64,000 bases of DNA from Hydractinia symbiolongicarpus (taxonomy: Eukaryota > Cnidaria > Hydrozoa > Anthoathecata > Hydractiniidae): positions 558,001 through 622,000 of the forward strand of contig NC_079888.1 of the NCBI RefSeq assembly GCF_029227915.1, read 5' to 3'. This document shows, piece after piece, positions 37,416-43,666 of the stretch. The notes below the pieces were generated by a model. The model had not been told where the DNA came from. It ran no database searches and worked only from the letters and a program-made list of their open reading frames with translations. The position numbers were made by a program, and so were the translations under genes. The first letter of the stretch is position 1. Each line of letters begins with the position of its first letter.

Positions 37416-38399
37416 ATGTCAAACTCTAAACTTCAAGAGACTTACTATCAACCTCAAAATTTATGGAAAGGACAAAAGGCTGTTCAGAGCTTAAGAGGAT
37501 TCGGTTTCAAGCCAAAGGAGGTTAAGAAGTGGCTATCAAAACAAGCATTTTGGCAAGTACATTTACCCGCTCCAAAACATGTTGAAAGACCACATTATGA
37601 AGTTACCACCCCTAATGATTTACATCAATTCGATTTATTGTACATGCCCGGTGACATACCGTATGGTAATAAATATAAGTACATTTTGTCGGGAATCGAT
37701 GCTGCTTCCAGATACAAGGTAGCCCGACCTTTGAGGACTAAGAAAGCCAAAGAGGTTGCCGCTATGATTGAAGACATCTACAAGGCAGGACCATTAACTT
37801 ATCCGAAAACTTTCCAATGTGATAACGGTTCGGAATTCAAGGCAGATGTGACAAAGCTGTTGGAGAAGCATAAGGTTGAAATTAAAAGAGCGACTACAAA
37901 ATATAAGCATACACACACAGCTTTTGTTGAGGCGTTGAACAAGATACTTGCGGAAAATTTATTCAAAATACAAGATGCCCAAGAACTGAATGATTCGGAA
38001 AAGGTATCATCTACATGGGTTAAGCATCTGTATAAACTGATTGATAGGCTAAACGATACAAAGACGCAGATGATTGGTATGAAACCAAAAGATGCTATTA
38101 TAATGAAAGAGGTGCCTCTTGCTAAACGAGAGAATTATCCACCTGAAGTAGAATTACCTAAAGATGGCCTATATAGATATCTACTACAACCTGGTGAAGA
38201 GCATGATGATGGGCGGAGACGGGCAACCGATAGAATATGGTCGAAAAACACATATAGATTGCGTGAGGTAATAGCGCAACCTGGTAACCGCGTAATGTAC
38301 TATGTTCAAGACGGACCCGTACGGGCTTTTGTAAAAGAGGAATTGATGTTAATACCTGAAGATACAGAATTACCTCCTGATTATGTCCAAGGTTGGTGA
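37416..38399 (+). CDS. INT: Polinton integrase, retroviral (rve) type (327 aa)
   Basis: This integrase would insert the element into host DNA. The RNase H-like core runs from about residue 65 to 185, with the D,D35E triad at D73 (QFDLLYMP), D136 (QCDNGSEF) and E172 (AFVEALNK). The spacing of 35 residues between the second Asp and Glu is exact. The C-terminal part (about 270-315, IWSKNTYRLREVI through VKEELMLIP) resembles the small beta-barrel or chromo-like tail of Polinton integrases. No HHCC zinc finger is visible in the N-terminal region, only a short basic segment. The ATG at 37416 follows an A/T-rich leader and no better start exists. A 25-nt hairpin lies 13 nt after the stop. The gene is convergent with the next one. 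Confidence 0.95.
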   Translation: MSNSKLQETYYQPQNLWKGQKAVQSLRGFGFKPKEVKKWLSKQAFWQVHLPAPKHVERPHYEVTTPNDLHQFDLLYMPGDIPYGNKYKYILSGIDAASRYKVARPLRTKKAKEVAAMIEDIYKAGPLTYPKTFQCDNGSEFKADVTKLLEKHKVEIKRATTKYKHTHTAFVEALNKILAENLFKIQDAQELNDSEKVSSTWVKHLYKLIDRLNDTKTQMIGMKPKDAIIMKEVPLAKRENYPPEVELPKDGLYRYLLQPGEEHDDGRRRATDRIWSKNTYRLREVIAQPGNRVMYYVQDGPVRAFVKEELMLIPEDTELPPDYVQGW

Positions 38400-38412
38400 A
38401 AAAGGGGGCGAT

Positions 38413-38437
38413 ATCTTTACCTGTGTCTGGTAAAGAT
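38413..38437 (+). terminator. Hairpin after the integrase stop
   Basis: A 9-bp perfect stem, atctttacc and ggtaaagat, with a 7-nt loop TGTGTCT. It starts 13 nt after the integrase stop. Nearly the same 25 nt occurs after the 111-aa gene (47380-47404), with only two differences, one in the loop and one turning a C-G pair into a U-G pair. This suggests a shared RNA 3'-end signal. Confidence 0.6.
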
Positions 38438-38588
38438 GATGCCGGGGATCGCGCGGGTCGGTCGGCAGATAGGGCCGCTATGGCTCAGTCTTGGGGGGAC
38501 GATCGCGCCGCATAATGTCACAAACCGCCTTAATATTAATTTTTATCGTACCACAGGAAATATGCGAGCGGTGTACATGCGCACATCA
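38438..38588. other. Intergenic spacer between convergent genes
   Basis: About 150 bp between the integrase hairpin and the stop of the 195-aa gene. It is locally GC-rich (38441-38515, with gatcgcgcgggtcggtcggc and cgatcgcgccgc) and then AT-rich. It holds the small palindromes tgtaca and tgcgca. No gene is seen. Confidence 0.5.
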
Positions 38589-39176
38589 CTAACCTTGATT
38601 TACGGTCCTTCTGAGGCTTTGAACCTGGTCCATTAGACTTTTTTCAAACTGGTTGCGAGTTTCGCTCTCCATCTTTCTGTCGGTTTTCGTCATCTTGTCC
38701 AGAGCTTCGTAGTATATACCGCTCAGGGTTTGAAATTCAATGTGACTAATGTCGTCATTATTCAGAGCCCGCGAGACGGAGTTTTCAAACACGGCGATGG
38801 CGGACGTCGCAACATCATATAATTTCATGACCTTGTCAAGTTTGCTCCGATATCTTTTAATCAGGGCCATGACGGAGCCCGTGAAAATGGTTCCGGACAG
38901 TGCTACGGCTCCCAATCCCACGGAAGCGGGGATTCCGATGAGCGTGGCACCGGTTACCACCGAACCTATGCCCGAAGCGACGGTTAGGGCCGTGGCGCTG
39001 GCATTTAAAAGCACCAGTCTGTGCAGCGTCTTGTTATATTTCTCATATTTTGTATTGAACTTATCACGTAATTTTCTAAGCTCCCCAAGTTGAGAGTTCA
39101 CGGTATTAGTATTAAACTTGTCCTGCTCGCTCGAATACTCGGGAGCCGTGGGTAGCTTCGGATAAATCTCTGCCAT
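38589..39176 (-). CDS. Membrane-hairpin protein with YPxL and PTAP motifs (195 aa)
   Basis: I do not recognise a named family. The N-terminus MAEIYPKLPTAPEY carries a YPxL (residues 5-8) directly followed by PTAP (9-12). In retroviral and other viral proteins these are late-domain motifs that bind ALIX and TSG101. A basic helical region (about 30-52) with SQLGELRKLRDKF follows, then two adjacent hydrophobic Gly/Ala-rich segments (about 54-80 and 82-106) that could form a membrane hairpin, then a helical C-terminal region. The 161-aa neighbour upstream has the same layout and shared sequence (SQL.EL.KLR.KF; Y..KL near residue 110; AI.VF), so the two are tandem paralogs. A membrane role in virion release is inference only. 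Confidence 0.85.
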   Translation of the reverse strand: MAEIYPKLPTAPEYSSEQDKFNTNTVNSQLGELRKLRDKFNTKYEKYNKTLHRLVLLNASATALTVASGIGSVVTGATLIGIPASVGLGAVALSGTIFTGSVMALIKRYRSKLDKVMKLYDVATSAIAVFENSVSRALNNDDISHIEFQTLSGIYYEALDKMTKTDRKMESETRNQFEKSLMDQVQSLRRTVNQG

Positions 39177-39201
39177 TGTGTGGTTACTACAAAGAAAAAC
39201 T

Positions 39202-39687
39202 TTACTCTAAATAACCTATATCCAGTTTATCCAGATCCTTGAGAGTTCTATGATACGCATCACACAAATTCTCAAAATCGGCTCTACAGATCCGAGTGTG
39301 CCAGAGTAGCGTTTTATCGAACACATCGATGGCATTTTGTGCAACGCGATATGCGGCTCTTAATTTGCTAAGTTTCTCCCGATATGTCCTAACATATTGG
39401 GCGGTAACCGCATAGGAAGCCGAGCCCAATAGACACATACCCGAATTCCGCATGTAATTTCCATGGGTACCGCCCAAATTTCTAATAATGGTCACCGCGG
39501 TCGCTATCGAGCCGGTAATGGCTGCGGTTCCGGATAATCCCTCCAGAATCGACCATATGATCAGAGATCCTCCGTGTTCGTGTATCCTGTCTTGGAACTT
39601 GCCTCGTAATTTCACCAGCTCATCAAGTTGGGAATTGGATATATCTGTTTTAAACGCTTCTTCTCTGGTACTAGAACTCTCTGCCAT
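39202..39687 (-). CDS. Membrane-hairpin protein, paralog of the 195-aa protein (161 aa)
   Basis: The architecture matches the downstream neighbour: a polar N-terminus, SQLDELVKLRGKFQDR (19-34), two hydrophobic segments (about 41-68 and 82-98), then RTYREKLSKLRAAYRVAQ and a helical tail with AIDVFDKT. It lacks the YPxL/PTAP motifs and is shorter at the C-terminus. The gap to the next gene is 25 bp. It starts 40 bp from the divergent 424-aa gene, with the 11-mer tattatattag between them (39691-39701). The function is unknown. Duplication followed by divergence, as in two-subunit membrane proteins, is a plausible reading. Confidence 0.82.
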   Translation of the reverse strand: MAESSSTREEAFKTDISNSQLDELVKLRGKFQDRIHEHGGSLIIWSILEGLSGTAAITGSIATAVTIIRNLGGTHGNYMRNSGMCLLGSASYAVTAQYVRTYREKLSKLRAAYRVAQNAIDVFDKTLLWHTRICRADFENLCDAYHRTLKDLDKLDIGYLE

Positions 39688-39690
39688 TTC

Positions 39691-39701
39691 TATTATATTA
39701 G
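39691..39701 (-). promoter_or_regulatory. Shared 11-bp AT-rich motif before the 161-aa gene
   Basis: The plus strand reads tattatattag (CTAATATAATA on the gene strand), 3 nt ahead of the ATG. The identical 11-mer lies directly before the ATG at 45556, in the only other closely spaced divergent promoter of the minus-strand structural genes. It may be a core promoter or initiator. AT-rich chance matches are possible. Confidence 0.4.
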
Positions 39702-39727
39702 GAAAAAACTATCCTTTAAATAAAATA

Positions 39728-41002
39728 ATGGCGGACATTGATATTGATCCGTTTGGTGACCATGGTCAACCCGACGAGGGTACCGATGACTCCACACCTC
39801 TGGTACCGAGGGAGCGCACGCGTGTGCAGATACACACACCTGATGAGGAGACATCATTCGGGGGAGGCTCCACTCAACGTACAAGAGTTTTGCGGGAAAT
39901 GGTTGATGTGTTGTATGATAGATTATCTGAAGGATCCCTGTCAAAACCTGAGGTGCTACATACAGATCTTTTTGAAATTAAGGATGGTGAATTATACTAC
40001 AGAGATAAAAACGAACCTTTGACAAACAACGGAAGACTAAGGGCCACCGGTACTATATCAGATATATTAGGCAAGAGAAGGCTGCGTAATTTAGGCTTTG
40101 ACATACCAAAAGGTAAGATTACAGCCCGACAAGCTGCTAAGCTAAACAAAATACAAGAAGAATTACCCTCGTCATCTAAAATAACAACAGCAAGTGATGT
40201 AGAATTAGAAGCCATATCCGGGGATGTGGTAAACAGTACGGAAGATTTAATTTCATTGGTCAAACAATCTGTAGACCATGAAGCAACCCAGACCGGTGAT
40301 CTATTTGAATATCCTATGCGTGAATTGCTAGGATTGGATAGATCATTGAGAAACATAAGAGGAAGTCTTCAGGATGAAGTTGCAAAAAAGGTTCAGCTCG
40401 AACAGCATATTGACAGAGAAAAAAACAAGTTAGAAGAGATGGAAAACACACCAAATATGACCGAGGAACAACAAAATGAAGCGAAAGAAAGGTTGAAAGG
40501 TTTGCAAAATGAGTTGAAAGGCCGGCAAGAGATTATCGATATTCTCAAAGGTAAACTTAACAGTCAAATAAAAAGCATCAGGGAGACGATTACCAAAGTA
40601 CTTGACAAAGAAACTACATTGGGTGAAAAGATACGAACGCTATTCCGTGAGCAGGGTATCACCATCGTCAGTGTACTAACGGCATTTGGTATGGTTATCG
40701 GCCTTCTAGTTGAAACTTTGACACCAGGGGGTGGGGGGTCATCCACCGATAATACAAAAAATCATGAAAAAACCGAAGGTGGTGCGAGGGAATGGATAAA
40801 GAACAAGCTGAGCGCACTAGGATCTCTCCTGGGTAGATTAGCCGGTGCCGCAGCCGCGTCCCTACCGGGTATAATTGGATCCATCGTATCGTGGATCCTA
40901 AATAGAGCGAAGGAAGCCGTTGGTTGGTTGAGTCAAAACCTTTGGGCTTTGATAGTTGGAATCGGAGGTCTGATATACACCTACATGGTTACAAAGCGTT
41001 AG
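39728..41002 (+). CDS. Coiled-coil membrane protein associated with Polintons (424 aa)
   Basis: This protein has an acidic N-terminus, a globular region (about 50-200), a long charged coiled coil (about 203-300), and a first hydrophobic segment (ITIVSVLTAFGMVIGLLVE, about 311-329). A Gly/Ser/Thr-rich linker with GGGG follows, then an amphipathic Ala/Gly-rich stretch (about 356-395) and a C-terminal membrane segment (about 404-420) ending in VTKR. I recall similar proteins in invertebrate Polintons, but no function is established. The layout would suit a membrane-active or internal virion protein; that is inference. The frame is open further upstream to 39488, but that part overlaps the opposite-strand gene, and the ATG at 39728 follows a tttaaataaaata leader, so this start is preferred. 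Confidence 0.88.
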   Translation: MADIDIDPFGDHGQPDEGTDDSTPLVPRERTRVQIHTPDEETSFGGGSTQRTRVLREMVDVLYDRLSEGSLSKPEVLHTDLFEIKDGELYYRDKNEPLTNNGRLRATGTISDILGKRRLRNLGFDIPKGKITARQAAKLNKIQEELPSSSKITTASDVELEAISGDVVNSTEDLISLVKQSVDHEATQTGDLFEYPMRELLGLDRSLRNIRGSLQDEVAKKVQLEQHIDREKNKLEEMENTPNMTEEQQNEAKERLKGLQNELKGRQEIIDILKGKLNSQIKSIRETITKVLDKETTLGEKIRTLFREQGITIVSVLTAFGMVIGLLVETLTPGGGGSSTDNTKNHEKTEGGAREWIKNKLSALGSLLGRLAGAAAASLPGIIGSIVSWILNRAKEAVGWLSQNLWALIVGIGGLIYTYMVTKR

Positions 41003-41015
41003 CGGATCTGGAATA

Positions 41016-41040
41016 TATGTTACATGACACATGTAACATA
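41016..41040. terminator. Hairpin between convergent genes (11-bp stem)
   Basis: A perfect inverted repeat, tatgttacatg and catgtaacata, with a 3-nt loop. It begins 14 nt after the stop of the 424-aa gene and ends 19 nt before the stop of the 141-aa gene on the other strand, so it could serve both. A second small hairpin (tagtac, loop cacgc, gtacta) lies just after it at about 41045. The TGTTACA/TGTAACA core is shared with the hairpin after the ATPase gene. Confidence 0.55.
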
Positions 41041-41058
41041 GTAGTAGTACCACGCGTA

Positions 41059-41484
41059 CTATTTTTCAAAATACCACACGGCGCCCCCGACACCAATCAT
41101 GCTTAGTGCGATAAATGCCAATTCCCGTTCATGCTGGCCGTTGCTGGGCGTATAAAAGTCGCTTAATACGGGCCTGCGCGGAATATCCGTGAGAGGTGAT
41201 CCTCCAAATACTTTTTTATATTCCCGCATCGCGCCATCCAGCTCCGTGAATTTACCCTCGGCCTTCTTCTCAAGTCTGAGCTGCTTATTGATAAAGTCCA
41301 CCCTCTCTTGTCTTTTACGTTGCCATATAACCTGAGCCTTCTGCAGTTGTTCTATTGCTAGATCATGCCTCTTCCGTTCCTTATCTATCCTATCCTTGGA
41401 TAAACTTGAAAAGAGGTAGCTTGATCCGGTGAAAGCCAAAGCGTTCGCGAAGGCACCTCCCAACATCATTGCAATTGAAGCCAT
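41059..41484 (-). CDS. Small Polinton-associated protein, two hydrophobic ends (141 aa)
   Basis: The protein has an N-terminal hydrophobic Ala/Gly/Met-rich segment (1-27), a long basic helical or coiled-coil region (about 30-90, with KDRIDKERKRHDLAIEQLQK), a conserved-looking LSDFYTPSNGQ motif (107-117), and a C-terminal membrane segment (about 121-138). I recall this type in cnidarian Polintons, without a known role. Its own stop lies close to the shared hairpin at 41016-41040. The ATG is the first in frame, and another hairpin belonging to the upstream gene sits just before it. Confidence 0.85.
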   Translation of the reverse strand: MASIAMMLGGAFANALAFTGSSYLFSSLSKDRIDKERKRHDLAIEQLQKAQVIWQRKRQERVDFINKQLRLEKKAEGKFTELDGAMREYKKVFGGSPLTDIPRRPVLSDFYTPSNGQHERELAFIALSMIGVGGAVWYFEK

Positions 41485-41489
41485 GTTTC

Positions 41490-41508
41490 ATATACTGTAG
41501 TAGTATAT
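41490..41508 (-). terminator. Hairpin after the 43-aa gene
   Basis: A 7-bp stem, atatact and agtatat, with the 5-nt loop gtagt. On the minus strand it comes 10 nt after the stop of the 43-aa gene and 5 nt before the start of the 141-aa gene. It is short and AT-rich, so by itself it is weak evidence. Its position matches the pattern at other gene ends. Confidence 0.4.
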
Positions 41509-41518
41509 TTTAGTGGCG

Positions 41519-41650
41519 TTATTTTAATACGATAGCTTCGGAGTCTATGACATCCGTATCCACCTCCGTGTATTCCACCTTGGGTAAAATACTCTCAACT
41601 TTCTTACGTCGATATAAAACCCAGACCAACCATTCCAGTATTCGCAACAT
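41519..41650 (-). CDS. Small basic-then-acidic protein (43 aa)
   Basis: The peptide begins MLRILEWLVWVLYRRKK, a short hydrophobic helix capped by basic residues. It then runs through ESILPKVEYTEVDTDVIDSE to its end at VLK. It could be a single-pass membrane peptide with an acidic tail. The start overlaps the stop of the upstream 75-aa gene by one base (TAATG), and a hairpin follows its stop. The sharp change from hydrophobic/basic to acidic, and the tight packing, argue for a real gene. No function is known to me. Confidence 0.65.
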   Translation of the reverse strand: MLRILEWLVWVLYRRKKVESILPKVEYTEVDTDVIDSEAIVLK

Positions 41651-41877
41651 TATATATTTATAGTTTCAGGTATAATTTTTTGCTTAACTAGATATTCTCT
41701 TGTCATCTCACTTGCGGCGACTATGACTACAAGCTTTCCGGTATCTTCCAGGTCAAACTTCTGAATTGAGGGCGGCGTCATTTTTAATACCTTTTTCCCG
41801 AGCATTGAATAGCCTACAGCGAAAACGCATACGACCGATGCCTTATAAATATCGTTTACTATACTTTTCTTATCCAT
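41650..41877 (-). CDS. Small membrane protein associated with Polintons (75 aa)
   Basis: The protein begins MDKKSIVNDIYKASVVC with a hydrophobic segment at about 12-30, then a central KMTPPSIQKFDLED turn, then a second moderately hydrophobic helix (GKLVVIVAASEMTREYL, about 47-63) and the tail KQKIIPETINI. It appears to be a small two-helix membrane protein. The ATG follows tatataaac directly. The stop overlaps the next start by one base. I recall similar small proteins in invertebrate Polintons; the role is unknown. Confidence 0.8.
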   Translation of the reverse strand: MDKKSIVNDIYKASVVCVFAVGYSMLGKKVLKMTPPSIQKFDLEDTGKLVVIVAASEMTREYLVKQKIIPETINI

Positions 41878-41896
41878 GTTTATATACTTCGAGATT

Positions 41897-41914
41897 ATAA
41901 TATCGCGATATTAT
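41897..41914. terminator. 18-bp perfect palindrome after the 138-aa gene
   Basis: The sequence ataatatcgcgatattat equals its own reverse complement. On the minus strand it begins 4 nt after the stop of the 138-aa gene. An AATAAA hexamer overlaps that stop (41918-41923 read on the minus strand). It therefore sits where a poly(A) site or transcript end would be expected. It could also be a dimer protein-binding site upstream of the 75-aa gene. Confidence 0.5.
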
Positions 41915-41918
41915 CCCT

Positions 41919-42335
41919 TTATTCCATTTGAAGTTTACTTATTCTCACGGTTTTTTTAGGATCGGAGGGTGGTGGGGTACCCTTCACCTTAATATTTTTG
42001 TCCTTATTTTTATACACGAAATAAGCACCAATTAAGACTAGTACTATCACCCCTCCCCCCATTATGGTGTAGTTCATGGGCCCTCCATCTGGTTTAGGGC
42101 CTTCTGTCATAGAATCCACATCTATTACAATATCATTTAAATCTTCGGGCTGTGTTTGTGCTTGAGGCGTCGGCTGTGTTTGTGCTTGAGGCGTAGGCTG
42201 TGCTTGATTCTGTGCCATGAGCCATTTTTTATATTCCTCCCTCTTTTTACGGTTGTATTCCGCCAACCTCTTACCAGATTCAACCTTTTTAGGGTTCTTC
42301 GTTGTCACCTGAATAGGAGTCTGTTCCTCTGACAT
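41919..42335 (-). CDS. Single-pass membrane protein with basic N-terminus (138 aa)
   Basis: The N-terminal region is strongly basic (VTTKNPKKVESGKRLAEYNR and following), then comes a Gln/Pro repeat (PTPQAQTQ twice, 48-63), an acidic stretch, one membrane segment (about 90-108) and a basic tail. A KxPKxVExGKRLAEYNRxKRE signature is, as I recall, common in Polinton-encoded small proteins. The basic head could face DNA and the membrane segment an envelope or inner membrane, but this is inference. Its first 47 bases overlap the end of the 205-aa gene in another frame. Confidence 0.83.
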   Translation of the reverse strand: MSEEQTPIQVTTKNPKKVESGKRLAEYNRKKREEYKKWLMAQNQAQPTPQAQTQPTPQAQTQPEDLNDIVIDVDSMTEGPKPDGGPMNYTIMGGGVIVLVLIGAYFVYKNKDKNIKVKGTPPPSDPKKTVRISKLQME

Positions 42336-42906
42336 CTTTATTATCTATATCTATATTATTATTTGCGTTTAAATTTCTTCCAGCGATATAATGCCTACCT
42401 GTAATTAGACCCACACTGATTGGTGATAAGAATGAGCCGAATCTATAATACAAATCACATGTGAACCTTTGAAGTGCGGAGTTTAGGAAGGGGTCATTCT
42501 CCAGGTCATCTCTCAATGCATCTTGATTGTTTATTCCTAAGACTGTACAGGCCCCCATGGAATACATGTGAATGATTGATTGCCCCAAAGACTTCACCAT
42601 TTGACCTGATAGTTTAGCTTCATAGATACTAAAGAGTTTCTTTACCTCTTCATCTTTGAGCTTTTGAATTTGCTCGTCCGTATACATTTTACCCAGGTAT
42701 AGCTTGCTATTTCCGGTTAACACACACTCGAGCAATTTTTGCCTCTTGCCATCATCGGGTGTAGGACCCTGAATAAAAATTAAGTTGTCAATTGCAGTTT
42801 CAGCCATTTTCAATAGCGATAGGTATTTTTTAACACAAAAAAAGCAAAAACTAAGTACTACTACTAGTATTAGTACTAGTATTATGAAATTGATATATTC
42901 TATCAT
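42289..42906 (-). CDS. Polinton-associated protein with optional N-terminal membrane segment (205 aa)
   Basis: From the ATG at 42906 the protein starts with one strong membrane segment (about 5-24). A second ATG at 42807 (residue 34, MAETAIDN) would give a soluble 172-aa form. The main region includes IQGPTPDDGKRQ (45-56), a helical part with YEAKLSGQMVKSLGQSIIHM (95-114), and YRFGSFLSPISVG (154-166). I recall this core in cnidarian Polintons, function unknown. The DNA coding for the extra membrane segment is low-complexity (actagtact repeats), so the downstream start is a real alternative. The tail overlaps the 138-aa gene. Tandem tatagtagt repeats sit just upstream. Confidence 0.8.
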   Translation of the reverse strand: MIEYINFIILVLILVVVLSFCFFCVKKYLSLLKMAETAIDNLIFIQGPTPDDGKRQKLLECVLTGNSKLYLGKMYTDEQIQKLKDEEVKKLFSIYEAKLSGQMVKSLGQSIIHMYSMGACTVLGINNQDALRDDLENDPFLNSALQRFTCDLYYRFGSFLSPISVGLITGRHYIAGRNLNANNNIDIDNKDVRGTDSYSGDNEEP

Positions 42907-42911
42907 GGTCC

Positions 42912-42993
42912 TATAGTAGTCTATAGGAGTATTATAGGAGTCTTATAGTAGTCTATAGGAGTATTATAGGATAGTCTTATAGGAGTCTATAGA
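42912..42993. repeat. Short tandem repeat upstream of the 205-aa gene
   Basis: A 32-34 bp unit beginning tatagtagtctataggagta is present twice (42912-42943 and 42944-42977), followed by a partial third copy. It is built from smaller tatagga and agtct pieces and is full of ctatag palindromes. It lies between the start of the 205-aa gene and the ATPase 3' hairpin. It may be a promoter region or simple slippage. Confidence 0.75.
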
Positions 42994-43001
42994 TCTGTTA
43001 C

Positions 43002-43030
43002 TTTTTGTTACAAGAGTCTTGTAACAAAAA
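43002..43030 (-). terminator. Hairpin after the ATPase gene (14-bp perfect stem)
   Basis: The arms tttttgttacaaga (43002-43015) and tcttgtaacaaaaa (43017-43030) are exact reverse complements around a single central base. On the minus strand it starts 9 nt after the ATPase stop and ends in a T run, like a 3'-end signal. The one-base loop means that as RNA a few pairs near the tip would open. This is the longest such structure in the element. Confidence 0.65.
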
Positions 43031-43039
43031 ACGTCCAAT

Positions 43040-43666
43040 CTAGCAAATCACGTGAGTTCTTGGATGTTCCATCCTCATGACTAAATGTGTATATTTTCCA
43101 TCTTTTAGCCTTTCCTTAACCTTCTGGATCTCCGATGATTCAATGACATCATTCTCTTCGTGGATGGTTGCAAGATCATGTCTGTCCTTCGGATACCACA
43201 CATATAACATTTTTGCCTGCCTTCGTAAGTTCTTCGGTATCGCGGTGTATGATTGTGTGAGTAGCCACATGGTGTGGTTTCGATGCCGACCGCTGATGGC
43301 CAGCTCCAGAAGCGGTTGCCTCTTTTTGTCCAGTTTCTCATCCGCGATGATGTCGTCGATCAGGAATAATGTTTTGTACCCGGCACAGAAATCCGTCATC
43401 TTTTGAATCCATTCATATAACATACCTCTGGGCTCAATTAGAATCACATATCTATCCCTCCAAAACCATTTTCGACACATATATGTCTTATTCCATCTTA
43501 ATGTTGGACATATAATCACAATGAAATCAAAGTGATCAAAGTATTCACTCTCTAGTAATGTTACAACGCGTCTGGATTTTCCGCAGCCCGTGGGACCGAC
43601 GAATAATGCCGTGTGAGGATCTTTCATGTAGTCCATCTTAATATAGTCCATCTTAATATAGTACAT
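43040..43666 (-). CDS. ATP: Genome-packaging ATPase, FtsK/HerA family (208 aa)
   Basis: This P-loop ATPase would drive DNA into capsids. From the ATG at 43666 the Walker A is FVGPTGCGKS, at about residues 22-31, followed by a beta strand (FDFIVIICPT). Walker B is LFLIDD at about 100-105, and LLTQSY, at about 135-140, supplies the polar sensor residue Gln. Length is normal for Polinton and virophage packaging ATPases. Position 43678 is a GTG and is unlikely as a eukaryotic start. Possible ATGs are 43666, 43651, 43636 and 43627, all before the P-loop. The first overlaps the capsid gene by 14 bp. A 15-bp direct repeat (tccatcttaatatag at 43632 and 43647) creates several of these starts and contains the capsid stop. 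Confidence 0.95.
   Translation of the reverse strand: MYYIKMDYIKMDYMKDPHTALFVGPTGCGKSRRVVTLLESEYFDHFDFIVIICPTLRWNKTYMCRKWFWRDRYVILIEPRGMLYEWIQKMTDFCAGYKTLFLIDDIIADEKLDKKRQPLLELAISGRHRNHTMWLLTQSYTAIPKNLRRQAKMLYVWYPKDRHDLATIHEENDVIESSEIQKVKERLKDGKYTHLVMRMEHPRTHVIC

Noticed and set aside
37416-38399. Possible retrotransposon rather than Polinton integrase
   Set aside because: No reverse transcriptase, gag or LTRs are present. The integrase sits with polymerase B, capsid and packaging ATPase inside terminal inverted repeats.
39488-39727. Longer 504-aa version of the 424-aa protein
   Set aside because: The extra 80 codons are antisense to the 161-aa gene. The ATG at 39728 has a typical A/T-rich leader.
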